Shown: piece after piece, positions 8,910 to 17,447 of the stretch
Layout: the number at the start of each line of letters is the position of its first letter
How positions within the stretch are numbered: the first letter of the stretch is position 1
Source: JASLEW01 sp035544875
Lineage (GTDB): Bacteria; Acidobacteriota; Thermoanaerobaculia; Multivoradales; UBA5704
DNA length: 64,000 nucleotides
Reading direction: 5' to 3'
Assembly: GCA_035544875.1 (NCBI GenBank)
Contig: DASZZP010000038.1
Location: 124,001-188,000, forward strand
Notes under the pieces: generated by a model
What the model saw: the letters and a program-made list of their open reading frames with translations, nothing else
The model's database searches: none
What the model was told of the DNA's origin: nothing
Position numbers and translations under genes: made by a program

Positions 8910-11900
8910 GGCAACCTCGCGGCGCTCGCGGCGCGGCGCCGCTCGCGCCAGCGGTGGGCGAGCACCATGAGCGGCGGCTGCAGGATGCGGGTCAGCGCGG
9001 CGAGCACGAAGGCGCCGCCGATGACCACCACCGCCAGCGGCTTCTGCGTCTGCGCCCCGATGCCATGCGACAAGGCGGCCGGCAGCAGCCCCAGCATCGC
9101 CACCAGGGTGGTCATCAACACCGGCCGGAAGCGCCGCTCGGCGGCGATCCGCGCCCCCTCCTCGACCGACTTGCCTTCCGCCCACTGGCGCTGCGCGTAG
9201 TTGACCATCAGGATCGAGCTCTGGATGGCGATGCCGAAGATCGACACGAAGCCCATCGCCGCCGAGACCGAGAAGTTGATCCCGGACAGCAGCAGGGCGG
9301 CGAGACCGCCGGCGCAAGCGACCGGGATGTTGACCAGCACGATGGCGCAGAGCAGCCAGTCCTTGACCGCCGCGTAGACCAGTAGCGTGATCAGCGCCAG
9401 GGTGACCGGGATGATCACCACCAGGCGACCGACCGCCTCGCTGTCCTGGTTGATCTCGCCGGCCCATTCGAGATGAGTGCCATAGGGCAGCTTGACGCCG
9501 CGCCGGATCCGCTCCGCGGCGTCGGCCACGGTGCCGGCGAGGTCGCGGCCGCGCACCGAGAACTTGACCGGCGCGTAGCGCCGTCCGTCCTCGCGATAGA
9601 TCACCGACGGGCCGTCCTCGAGGCGGATGCTGGCGAGCTGGGCGAGCGGGATCTGGCTGCCGTCGGGCGCCGTGACGGTGATCTGGCGGATCGCCTCGAC
9701 GTTGCGCCTGTAGGGCGCGAGCCAGCGCACCACCACGTCGAAGTGCTTCTCGCCGTCGTAGATCTGGGTCACCACCTGGCCGCCCACCGCCGCCTGCACG
9801 ACCGCCTCGACGTCGCCGGCGTTGAGCCCGTAGCGGGCGGCCCGCCGGCGGTCGGTGGCGACCACCACGCTCGGCTGGCCGAGCGACGAGATGAGCCCGA
9901 CGTCGCGCACTCCGCGCACCGCGCCGAGCGTGCCGCTGACCGCTTCGGCAAGGCGCTCGTTGGAGCGCAGATCGGCGCCCACCACCTTGACGCTGTTCTC
10001 TCCCTTGACCCCGGAGATCGCCTCCTCGACGTTGTCCGAGATCATCTGCGAGAAGCTGAACACCACGCCGGGAAAGGCCTGTCCCAGCTCCTGCTCGAGC
10101 TGCTCGGTGAGCTTCTCCTTGGTCAGGCCATGGCGCCAGGTCGAGAAGGGCGCGAGCGGCGCGAAGAGCTCGATGTTCGAGAAGCCGGCGACGTCGGTGC
10201 CGTCGTCGGGGCGGCCGAGCTGCGAGACCACGGTCTCGATCTCCGGGTGGCGGCGCAGGATGCCGCGCAGGCGCCCGACATAGGACGCCGACTGCTCGAG
10301 CGCGATCGAGTTGGGGAGCGTGGCGCGGATCCAGAAGTTCCCTTCTTCGAGCTTGGGCATGAACTCGCGGCCGATCAGCGGGAAGAGCGCTACGCAGAGC
10401 ACGATCGGCGCCAGCGCCATGACCAGGGCGCTCTTGGGATGGCGCAGCGCGGCATCGAACAGCGGCCGGTAGAGGCGCTGCAGAAAGCGCATCAGCGCGT
10501 TCTCCGTCTCCTCGGCGTCGACCGGCACGTACCTGGCGGCGAGCACCGGCGTCAGGGTGAGCGCGAGCACCGCCGCGCCGGCGATGGCATAGGCGTAGGT
10601 GTGGGCCATCGGCGAGAAGATGACCCCCGAGACCCCGGGCATGGTGAACAGCGGCAGGAAGGCGACGAAGATGATCAGCCGCGAGAAGCCGAGCGGGGCG
10701 CCGACTTCGCCGACCGCGGCGAGCACCCGCTCCTTCATCGAACCCTGGCCGTGCGACCCCAGGTGCCGGAAGATGTTCTCGATCACGATCACCGTCGAGT
10801 CGACGATGATGCCGAAGTCGATTGCGCCGAGCGAGATCAGATTGGCCGGCGTGCCGCCCGCCACCATGCCGATGAACGCCACCAGCAGGGCGAGCGGGAT
10901 GTTGACGGCGGCGATCAGCGCGCCGCGCGTGTGGCCCAGGAAGAGAAAGAGCACCACGCAGACCAGCGCCATGCCGAGCAGCAGGTTCTCCATCACCGTG
11001 CGGGTGGTCACCTTGACCAGCTCGCCGCGGTCGTAATAGGGCTCGATGTCCATGCCCGGCGGCAGCAGGTGGTTCTTGCGGATGGTTTCGATCCGGCGAT
11101 AGATCCCCTCGAGTGTCGGCTTGGTCTCGCCGCCGTAGCGCATCAAGATGATGCCCTCGACGACGTCCTCGTCCTGGTCGCGGCCGACGATGCCGAGCCG
11201 CGGACGCGCTCCCTCGGCGACCTCGGCCACGTCGCCGACCCGGATCGGCACGCCGCCGATCGTCTGCACCACCACCTCGCCGATGTCGCGCGGCGTTCTG
11301 AACAGCCCGACGCCGCGCACGGTGTAGGACTGCTCGCCGAGCGTCAGGCGCTGGCCGCCGACGTTCTGGCTGGCGTTGGCGATCGCCTGGGTGATCTGAG
11401 GCAGCGACAGCTTCTGGCCGCGCAGCCGGTAGGGATCGACGTCGACGTGGACCTGCTTGCTCTCGCCGCCGAAGCTGGTGACGTCGATGACCCCGGGCAC
11501 CTGCTTGAGCTCGCGCTCCAGGATCCAGTCCTGGGCGGTCTTCAGGTCGCGCAGCGAGTAGCCCTTGCCGCGCACGATGTAGCGGAAGACCTCGCCGATC
11601 GCGTTCCAGGGCGAGATCTGCCCCACCAGGCCGCTGGGCAGGGTGACGAACTGCAGGCGGTTGATCACCTCCTGGCGCGCGTCCTTGTAGTCGATGTTCC
11701 AGGTGAAGTAGCACTTCACGTCCGAGAGGCCGAACAGCGACTGCGAGCGGATGTGATCCAGACCGGGCATGCCGGCGAGGCCGGTCTCGAGCGGAATGGT
11801 CACCTGGCGCTCGACTTCCTCGGCGTTCCAACCTTCGGGCTGCGCGATCACCTCGACCAGCGGCGGCACCGGGTTGGGATAGGCCTCGATGTCGAGCCGG

Positions 11901-11995
11901 CTGTAGGCGTAGAGGCCGGCGACGATCAGGCCGGCGACGAGCAGCAGGAAGATGCCCGGCGCCGCGAGCGCCGCCGCGGCAAGGCGACGGATCAT
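8906..11995 (-). CDS. czcA: Heavy-metal RND efflux pump (CzcA/CusA family)
   Basis: A full-length 1029-residue inner-membrane proton/metal antiporter. The N-terminus is MIRRLAAAALAAPGIFLLLV, with two large periplasmic domains after TM1 and TM7. The TM4 signature IDFGIIVDSTVIVIEN has the DFGxxxD form tied to divalent-cation (Zn/Co/Cd/Ni) pumps rather than the Cu/Ag group, so I favour a CzcA/CnrA-type substrate; this is inferred from motif knowledge. The gene starts 25 bp after the adaptor stop and overlaps the outer-membrane factor by 4 nt. A two-component system lies upstream on the same strand and may control it. Confidence 0.93.
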   Translation of the reverse strand: MIRRLAAAALAAPGIFLLLVAGLIVAGLYAYSRLDIEAYPNPVPPLVEVIAQPEGWNAEEVERQVTIPLETGLAGMPGLDHIRSQSLFGLSDVKCYFTWNIDYKDARQEVINRLQFVTLPSGLVGQISPWNAIGEVFRYIVRGKGYSLRDLKTAQDWILERELKQVPGVIDVTSFGGESKQVHVDVDPYRLRGQKLSLPQITQAIANASQNVGGQRLTLGEQSYTVRGVGLFRTPRDIGEVVVQTIGGVPIRVGDVAEVAEGARPRLGIVGRDQDEDVVEGIILMRYGGETKPTLEGIYRRIETIRKNHLLPPGMDIEPYYDRGELVKVTTRTVMENLLLGMALVCVVLFLFLGHTRGALIAAVNIPLALLVAFIGMVAGGTPANLISLGAIDFGIIVDSTVIVIENIFRHLGSHGQGSMKERVLAAVGEVGAPLGFSRLIIFVAFLPLFTMPGVSGVIFSPMAHTYAYAIAGAAVLALTLTPVLAARYVPVDAEETENALMRFLQRLYRPLFDAALRHPKSALVMALAPIVLCVALFPLIGREFMPKLEEGNFWIRATLPNSIALEQSASYVGRLRGILRRHPEIETVVSQLGRPDDGTDVAGFSNIELFAPLAPFSTWRHGLTKEKLTEQLEQELGQAFPGVVFSFSQMISDNVEEAISGVKGENSVKVVGADLRSNERLAEAVSGTLGAVRGVRDVGLISSLGQPSVVVATDRRRAARYGLNAGDVEAVVQAAVGGQVVTQIYDGEKHFDVVVRWLAPYRRNVEAIRQITVTAPDGSQIPLAQLASIRLEDGPSVIYREDGRRYAPVKFSVRGRDLAGTVADAAERIRRGVKLPYGTHLEWAGEINQDSEAVGRLVVIIPVTLALITLLVYAAVKDWLLCAIVLVNIPVACAGGLAALLLSGINFSVSAAMGFVSIFGIAIQSSILMVNYAQRQWAEGKSVEEGARIAAERRFRPVLMTTLVAMLGLLPAALSHGIGAQTQKPLAVVVIGGAFVLAALTRILQPPLMVLAHRWRERRRAASAARLP

Positions 11996-12020
11996 GGGCG
12001 ACTCAGACCACTCGGAGCAC

Positions 12021-13172
12021 TCAGATCATGCCCAGCAGGATGATGCCGCCGGAGGTCACCACCCGGTCGCCGGGCTTGAGGCCGCCGAGCACCGCCACCG
12101 AAGACTCGTTGCCCTCGTCGTCGACCTTGACCGGCCAGCGCTCGAACTCGAGGCGGCCGTCGGGGGCCACCCCGATCTCGCGGAAGACCACCGTCTGCTC
12201 GCCCTGGCGCAGCACGGCGCCGCGCGGGATGGCGAGCGCCCGGTGGCCCGGCACATGGATGGCGACCGAGGCATACATCTCGGGTTTCAAGGCGCGGTCG
12301 GGGTTGGCGAAGGCGCAGCGCACGCGGGCGGTGCGGGTCGCCGGATCGAGGCTGGAGGCGATCCAGTCGACTCGGCCCGGGAACTTGCGCCCGGGGAATG
12401 CGACCACCTCGACCTCGACCGGCGCGCCGGCCTTGACGCGCGGCAGGTCGACCTCGAAGACGTCGGCGATCACCCACACCTGGTCGAGCTCGCCCACGGT
12501 GTAGAGCTCGACCGCGGTGCCGCCCGAGTACTGCCCCTGCACCTCGACCCCGGGATTGACGGCGCGCGCGATCACCTCGCCGTCGATCGGCGCGCGCAGG
12601 GTGAAGGCTTGGGTCACCCCAAGGGCGGGCTTGCCGCCGCCCAGCAGGCGGGCCTTCTCCTCGGCCCGCGCCAGCTCCGCCCGCGCCTGCCCCGCGCTGC
12701 TCTCTGCCCCTTCGAGGTCGCGCTGGGCCGCCGCGTGGGCCGCAAAGAGCTCTTTCTGGCGCTGGAGCTCGCGCTCGGCCTGGGCGAGAGCGGCCCGGGC
12801 CTTGGCGAAGTCGGAAACGGCGCTGCCCAGGTCGGGCGACTCGATGATCGCCAGCGCCTCGCCCTTGCGCACCCGCTGGCCGGGCTGCGCCACCAGGCGG
12901 GTGACCCGGCCGTTGACCGGCGAGAAGACGTGGGAGACCCGGCGGTCGTCGAAAGCGACGCGGCCGCTGGCCGCGAGCACCCGGTCGAGCTCCGCGACCG
13001 CGACCGGGGTGACAGTGATACCGGCGGAGCGGGCCCGCTCCGGCGCCAGCCAGGCCTGGCCCGGAGGAGCTGCAGGCGGCGAGCTGGCCTCGGCCTGCGG
13101 ATGACAGGCCGCGGCGAGGGCGGCGATGGCGGAGAGCGCCGCGCTGGCAACCAGAAAGGCGAAGGCTTTCAT
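12021..13172 (-). CDS. czcB: RND efflux periplasmic adaptor (CzcB/CusB family)
   Basis: 383 residues from ATG 13172, chosen because it begins a lipoprotein-like signal (MKAFAFLVASAALSAIAALAAAC) that an upstream extension would bury. The body has the membrane-fusion-protein order: a beta-barrel segment, a lipoyl half (FSPVNGRVTRLVAQPGQRV), a coiled-coil hairpin around residues 110-170 (ARAALAQAERELQRQKELFA), the second lipoyl half (LRAPIDGEVIARAVNPGVEV), and a C-terminal beta domain ending GGIILLGMI. It links pump and outer-membrane channel and may pass metal to the pump. First gene of the three-gene efflux operon. Confidence 0.9.
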   Translation of the reverse strand: MKAFAFLVASAALSAIAALAAACHPQAEASSPPAAPPGQAWLAPERARSAGITVTPVAVAELDRVLAASGRVAFDDRRVSHVFSPVNGRVTRLVAQPGQRVRKGEALAIIESPDLGSAVSDFAKARAALAQAERELQRQKELFAAHAAAQRDLEGAESSAGQARAELARAEEKARLLGGGKPALGVTQAFTLRAPIDGEVIARAVNPGVEVQGQYSGGTAVELYTVGELDQVWVIADVFEVDLPRVKAGAPVEVEVVAFPGRKFPGRVDWIASSLDPATRTARVRCAFANPDRALKPEMYASVAIHVPGHRALAIPRGAVLRQGEQTVVFREIGVAPDGRLEFERWPVKVDDEGNESSVAVLGGLKPGDRVVTSGGIILLGMI

Positions 13173-13440
13173 CGCTGGCGCTCGGTTCTCCTGCAGGGCA
13201 GTCGCCCAGCCGTCAGCGACCGCAGCTGCGGCGGCTGCACTGGGCTGGCAGCTCGCGGGGGGAGCCGCCGCGGTGATCCGCGTATTGCGATACCTCACCC
13301 GGGACGGCCGGCGGCTCGGCCCGCCAGGACACCTTACCGGGAGCGCCGTGAAGATCGCGCAAAGATCAGCGCCGCGGGGACAAAGAAGTCACAAAGGAGC
13401 GCCTGGTGAGCGCGGGCGGTGGCAGGGGTGGGTGGGGGCC

Positions 13441-15147
13441 TCAGGAGGTCGCGGCAGGCTCGGGCAAGGCGGGCTCTTCGGCGGCGCTCGGGGCGGCCGG
13501 CAGGCGCAGGGTGAAGATGCTGCCGCCCCCGGGGCGCTCGGCGTAGGTGAGGGTGCCTTCCTGGGCCTCGGCCAGGCGGCGGGCTATTGCGAGACCCAGC
13601 CCGGAACCGCCCGAGTCGGGTGAGGGACCGGCCATCCGGTAGAACGGCTCGAAGATCCGCTCGCGCTCCGCGGCCGGGACGCCGCGGCCGCGGTCGGCCA
13701 CCGAGAACGCGAGCGCCGTCCCCTCGTTTGCGACCGAGATGTCGATCGGCGAGTCGGGCGGCGAGTACTTGAGGGCGTTCTCGATCAGGTTGACCAGGAT
13801 GCGCAGCGCGTGGACGAAGTCGAAGCGCCCGACGGGCATCGGCTCCTGCCAGGCGAGCGTGGTGCGCAGCTCGCGCCCGTCGAGCGCACCCGCGACCTGC
13901 TGGATGGCCGCGCCCACGACGTCCTCTCCGGTGTTGATCTCCAGGTTGACCGGCAGGCCGCCGGCGTTGAGCCGTGACAGGTCGAGGAGATCGGCGACCA
14001 TGTGGTTGAGCCGGTCGGCCTGCTGTTCGATCACCGCCGCGCGCTCGTCGCCGGAGGCGGCGATGGCGTGGGCCAGCGCCTTGATCGTGGTGAGCGGGGT
14101 GCGCAGGTCGTGGGAGACTGAGGCCAGCAGCGCGTCCTTGAGCCGGTCGGCCTCGCGCAGCGCCTCGGCGTGCTCGGCCTCGGCCACCAGCCGCATGCGC
14201 TCGAGGCCGAGCGCGGCGTAATAGGCGAGCGCGTCGAGGAAGCGGCGCCGCGGCGGGTCGAGCCTGAGCACCGTGCGGTCGGCCAGGCGCAGCACGCCGA
14301 CCGTCTTCTCGTGCACCACCAGCGGCAGCAGCAGCGCCCGCGCCCGCCCGAGCTCGGCGTCGAGACCGGCGCTGGTGCCGATCGTGGCGCTGCTGCGCAG
14401 CGTCGTGCCGTCGGCGTGCTCGACGGCGACCCGTCCGTGGGCCGCGACCCACGCCACCAGCTCGCCGGTGCCGGCCGCACGCCCCGGCCCGCCCGCGTGG
14501 CTGCCGACCGCCTCCGCCGCGTTGACCGCCTCAGGCGCCGCAGCAGCCGCCGCCGCAGGCACGGCAGCCGCCGCGGCCGCCGCGGCGGGCGTGCCGCCGC
14601 CACCGAGATAGATCGCGCACTCGGCGGCGCCCGTGGCCTCCCGGATGACCTTGGCAATCGCCGCCAGCGCCTCTTCGGCCCGGCCGACGGAGAGCGACTC
14701 GGCGCCCAGCGAGGCGAGGTGATCGATCTCCTCGGCGCGGCTGCGCGCCGCCTCGGCCAGCGCATTGGCTCGACCCAGCAGCTGGGTCGCCACGGTTGCC
14801 GTCACCAGGAAGGCCAGCAGCACCAGCCAGTCGTGCGGCTTGTCGACCGACAGCGTGTCGTAGGGGGTCTGCAGGTAGTAGTCGATGAGCAGGAAGCAGC
14901 CGCAGGCGAGGAAGAAGCCCAGGGCGCGCCCGCCGCTGGCGCTGCCGCCGAGCACGACCAGCAGGTAGATGAGGGTCACGTGGGCCTGGTCGAGCTCGCC
15001 GCGCACCGACACCATCGCCACGGTGACCAGCACCAGGGTGGCGGTCCAGAACAGCCAGGCGCCGGCTCGGGCGAAGGCCGCGTGGCGCGGTAGGTGGCGC
15101 CAGCGGCGCCAGCGCCGAGGCCCTTGAAACGGTTGCAAGTTGGACAC
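13441..15147 (-). CDS. Membrane sensor histidine kinase with DUF4118 sensor (KdpD-like C-terminal half)
   Basis: About 568 residues from GTG 15147; the start is uncertain because no strong Shine-Dalgarno sequence is seen. Four hydrophobic segments near the N-terminus form a DUF4118 unit as in KdpD, but the KdpD N-terminal and USP domains are absent. A GAF-like region follows, interrupted by an Ala-rich insert, then the dimerisation helix with phosphorylated His (VSHDLRTPLTTIKALAHA) and the ATPase with N-box (LVNLIENALKYSP), DRGRGVP and GSGLGLAIARRL. It probably phosphorylates the regulator encoded 32 bp upstream. The pump operon starts about 270 bp downstream on the same strand, so metal or envelope stress is a plausible input. 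Confidence 0.88.
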   Translation of the reverse strand: MSNLQPFQGPRRWRRWRHLPRHAAFARAGAWLFWTATLVLVTVAMVSVRGELDQAHVTLIYLLVVLGGSASGGRALGFFLACGCFLLIDYYLQTPYDTLSVDKPHDWLVLLAFLVTATVATQLLGRANALAEAARSRAEEIDHLASLGAESLSVGRAEEALAAIAKVIREATGAAECAIYLGGGGTPAAAAAAAAVPAAAAAAAPEAVNAAEAVGSHAGGPGRAAGTGELVAWVAAHGRVAVEHADGTTLRSSATIGTSAGLDAELGRARALLLPLVVHEKTVGVLRLADRTVLRLDPPRRRFLDALAYYAALGLERMRLVAEAEHAEALREADRLKDALLASVSHDLRTPLTTIKALAHAIAASGDERAAVIEQQADRLNHMVADLLDLSRLNAGGLPVNLEINTGEDVVGAAIQQVAGALDGRELRTTLAWQEPMPVGRFDFVHALRILVNLIENALKYSPPDSPIDISVANEGTALAFSVADRGRGVPAAERERIFEPFYRMAGPSPDSGGSGLGLAIARRLAEAQEGTLTYAERPGGGSIFTLRLPAAPSAAEEPALPEPAATS

Positions 15148-15179
15148 GCGCGTGGAGCCGATCCGTGTCGGCCGCCGCC

Positions 15180-15890
15180 TCAGCCAGGCTGCTCGAGGCG
15201 GTAGCCGACGCCTGGCTCGGTCAGAATGATCCGCGGGCGCACCGCATCGCGCTCGATCTTGCGCCGCAGGTTGGCCACATGAACGCGCAGGTACTGCTGC
15301 GGATCGCCATAGGTGCGCCCCCAGACTGCGTTGAAGAGCTGGCGGTGGGTCAGCGTGCGCCCCGCCTGGGTGGCGAACGTGCGCAGCAGATCCCACTCGA
15401 TGGGGGTCAGGTGGATGGACTCCTCGCCGCGCTTGAGGGTGCGAGTGCCGAGGTCGATCACCAGGTCGCCGATCGTCACGCGCTCGAGCTCGGCCGGCCG
15501 CTGCTCGGCGAACACTCGGCGCAGGTTGGCGCGCACGCGGGCGGTCAGCTCAATGGTCGAGAACGGCTTGGTGATGTAGTCGTCGGCGCCGATGTCGAGC
15601 AGCAATGCCTTGTCGCGGTCCGCCTGGCGCGCCGACAGGACGACGATCGCGGCGCTCGACCAGCGCCGGATCTCCTGGCATACCTCGGCGCCGGGCATGT
15701 CGGGCAGCCCCAGGTCGAGCACGATCAGAATGGGTTTCTCGGCGGCGGCGAGGTCGATGCCCTCTCTGCCGGTCGCCGCCTCGAGGATCCGGGTCATCTC
15801 GCCTTCGAGAGCATTGCGGACCACGCGGCGGATCTGTGGCTCGTCGTCCACGATCAGGCCTGTACCGTCGCGCAGCGGCTGGAGCGGCAT
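15180..15890 (-). CDS. OmpR/KdpE-family response regulator
   Basis: 236 residues from ATG 15890. The receiver has the acidic pair DDEPQIRR, phospho-acceptor Asp in LIVLDLGLPDMPG, and Lys in DDYITKPFS. The winged-helix output domain (about 135-232) shows LTPIEWDLLRTFATQAGRTLTHRQLFNAVWG and ends GVGYRLEQ, very like KdpE. It lies directly upstream of its likely kinase. No kdpFABC genes are near; the next genes on this strand are the metal efflux operon, so that operon is the natural candidate target, though this is inference from position. Confidence 0.93.
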   Translation of the reverse strand: MPLQPLRDGTGLIVDDEPQIRRVVRNALEGEMTRILEAATGREGIDLAAAEKPILIVLDLGLPDMPGAEVCQEIRRWSSAAIVVLSARQADRDKALLLDIGADDYITKPFSTIELTARVRANLRRVFAEQRPAELERVTIGDLVIDLGTRTLKRGEESIHLTPIEWDLLRTFATQAGRTLTHRQLFNAVWGRTYGDPQQYLRVHVANLRRKIERDAVRPRIILTEPGVGYRLEQPG

Positions 15891-15959
15891 GGGGATCGAG
15901 CGGACGCCTGCGGCGACCGCCTACCCTATTCTAGCCCCAACCGGCAGTGCCAATCCCGA

Positions 15960-16181
15960 GGGATGAAACTGCGCTGCGATGTGGCGGTGGAAGCCTACTC
16001 GAAGCATCGATCGGATCGCCCCCCGCAACCCCAGCGAGTCCCCTTCCCGGTTGTCGGAAGCCGCCGGGTCCCGACCTGCCGGGAGTGCCGGCAATGATAG
16101 ATGTGCCGGCCTGCCCGGCGGCGCCGAGGGGGAAGGGGACGCCCCCTCCCCTGGCGCACGGGGGAGTTTCGTCTTAACCGG
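15960..16181. repeat. Dispersed intergenic repeat, copy A
   Basis: Shares long exact stretches with the region 48884-49018: the 20-mer gaagcatcgatcggatcgcc inside a longer block (15998-16026), the block ggaaggggacgccccctccc, and the end agtttcgt. Relative to copy B it has a 13-14-nt insert near 15980 and about 70 extra bases in the middle. It sits between the start of the response regulator gene and the 3' end of the glycosyltransferase gene and contains GC-rich stems. Confidence 0.8.
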
Positions 16182-16233
16182 AGCGGCCGCCGCCCGCCGG
16201 GCAGGTAGATGGCGCTGCACCGAGCCGAGCCAC

Positions 16234-16821
16234 TCAGGGGTGGCCGCTGCGCCGGCCGCCGAGCCGCTCGCCGCGGGCGGTGCAGAGGACCTTGCGCAGG
16301 ACGACGATGTCGCCGCCCTCCTCCGTCCAGCCGTTGGCCGCCACGATGGCGCCAAAGTAGCGCTGGTCCTCGCTCGACCAGAGGCCGTCCCAGGTCGGCG
16401 TGGCGAACTGCCGGCGCAGGCAGACCTCGGGCGTGGCGAAGCTGAAATCGACGCCACAGTGCTGGTTGACCATGCCGCAGCGCACCATCTTGGCGCCCGG
16501 GTGGGCGCGGAAGGCGGCGGCGAGCTCGGCCAGGTAGCAAGGATCCATGTCGTCGTCGTCGTCGAAGAAGGTGACGAGGTCGCCGCGGGCGTAGCGGAGC
16601 CCCCGGTTGCGGGCGTGGCTGGCGCTCGTCCGCTCGGCATGGACGTGGACTTCGATGCGCGGGTCGAGGAAGCGGTAGTTGCCGTCGCCGGCGTTGTCGA
16701 TCACGATCAGCTGCCAGTCGCGGTGGGTCTGGGCCTGGATGCCGGCGATGGCGCGATAGATCGTGTGCGGGCGCCGGTAGGTCGGCATGATGATGCTGAA
16801 AGTCTCCCCGGCCCCAGGCAT
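16234..16821 (-). CDS. Small family-2 glycosyltransferase
   Basis: 195 residues from ATG 16821 (MPGAGETFSIIMPTYRRPH); longer upstream starts would add an atypical Arg-rich leader. It shows the GT-A nucleotide-sugar fold: SIIMPTYRRP at the N-terminus, LIVIDNAGDG, ASHARNRGLRYARGD, and the metal-binding Asp cluster FFDDDDDMDP, which extends the usual DXD motif. It is shorter than typical GT2 enzymes (250-350 residues) and has no membrane helix, so it may be a minimal or trimmed transferase. No other polysaccharide genes are next to it, so donor and acceptor are unknown. Confidence 0.85.
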   Translation of the reverse strand: MPGAGETFSIIMPTYRRPHTIYRAIAGIQAQTHRDWQLIVIDNAGDGNYRFLDPRIEVHVHAERTSASHARNRGLRYARGDLVTFFDDDDDMDPCYLAELAAAFRAHPGAKMVRCGMVNQHCGVDFSFATPEVCLRRQFATPTWDGLWSSEDQRYFGAIVAANGWTEEGGDIVVLRKVLCTARGERLGGRRSGHP

Positions 16822-16919
16822 GATCGCTCGCTCTCGCTCTCTTGCAGTTTCCCCCGCACGACCCCGAGCTGGCAAGTCGACATGCGCCCTGGGGCAACCT
16901 GATAGGATGCCGCGCGGCA

Positions 16920-17318
16920 ATGGTGGACCCCCTCGGCCTAGCCCTCGCTCGACAACTCCGGCGCTCGCTCGCTGTCCTCGCCACCGGCCTGGCGCTGGGA
17001 TTCGGCGCGATCGCGCCTCACAGCGCCGACTCCGAGCGGGTCGGGACGCTGACTGGCGGCGAGGTCACCGAGACCACCGCCGGTGCCAGCCATCCGCGCG
17101 CTCCGCTGCACTGCGAGAGCTCGCTGATCAAGACCTACCCCGGCTGCCCTGCCTGCCTGCTCCAGATCAACACCGCTGCGGAGCTCTTCCTGCGTGCCAC
17201 CGCACCGCGCCTCCTCCGGCGGGCGGAAATCGTCCGGTCGGCGATTGAAGCGCCGGTCAACCCACGACCGGACCCTGGGCCCGCCCGCGCCCCGCCGCCG
17301 CTCGCTGCCACTTTCTAG
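16920..17318 (+). CDS. Small secreted Cys-containing protein, function unknown
   Basis: 132 residues from ATG 16920. An N-terminal hydrophobic stretch (LAVLATGLALGFGAIAPHSA) looks like a signal peptide or anchor. The middle holds HCESSLIKTYPGCPACLLQ, with three Cys and one His, which could bind metal; the C-terminus is Pro-rich. It lies directly upstream of a porin-like gene and a metal ABC uptake operon on the same strand, and a periplasmic metal-handling role would fit that context. I do not recognise a named family, and the start has only a weak ribosome site. Confidence 0.5.
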   Translation: MVDPLGLALARQLRRSLAVLATGLALGFGAIAPHSADSERVGTLTGGEVTETTAGASHPRAPLHCESSLIKTYPGCPACLLQINTAAELFLRATAPRLLRRAEIVRSAIEAPVNPRPDPGPARAPPPLAATF

Positions 17319-17447
17319 CGCCGCCGAAGGCCCGCCGCACCGCCAGTGCGCCGAGCTTCCGGTTCGCTTCGGCCGGCGCGAGCTCGAACATCGCTTACTT
17401 CCGTGGCGCGACCACGGGCGCAGCGGCATCCATTCGGGGAGACAGTC

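Noticed and set aside
9473..12043. 856-residue ORF antisense to the RND pump gene
   Set aside because: Composition is His/Asp/Arg-rich with no domain; it mirrors the codons of the pump gene. Other long antisense frames (for example 17484-18851, 25361-27490, 22238-23650, 3393-4655) are shadows of the same kind.
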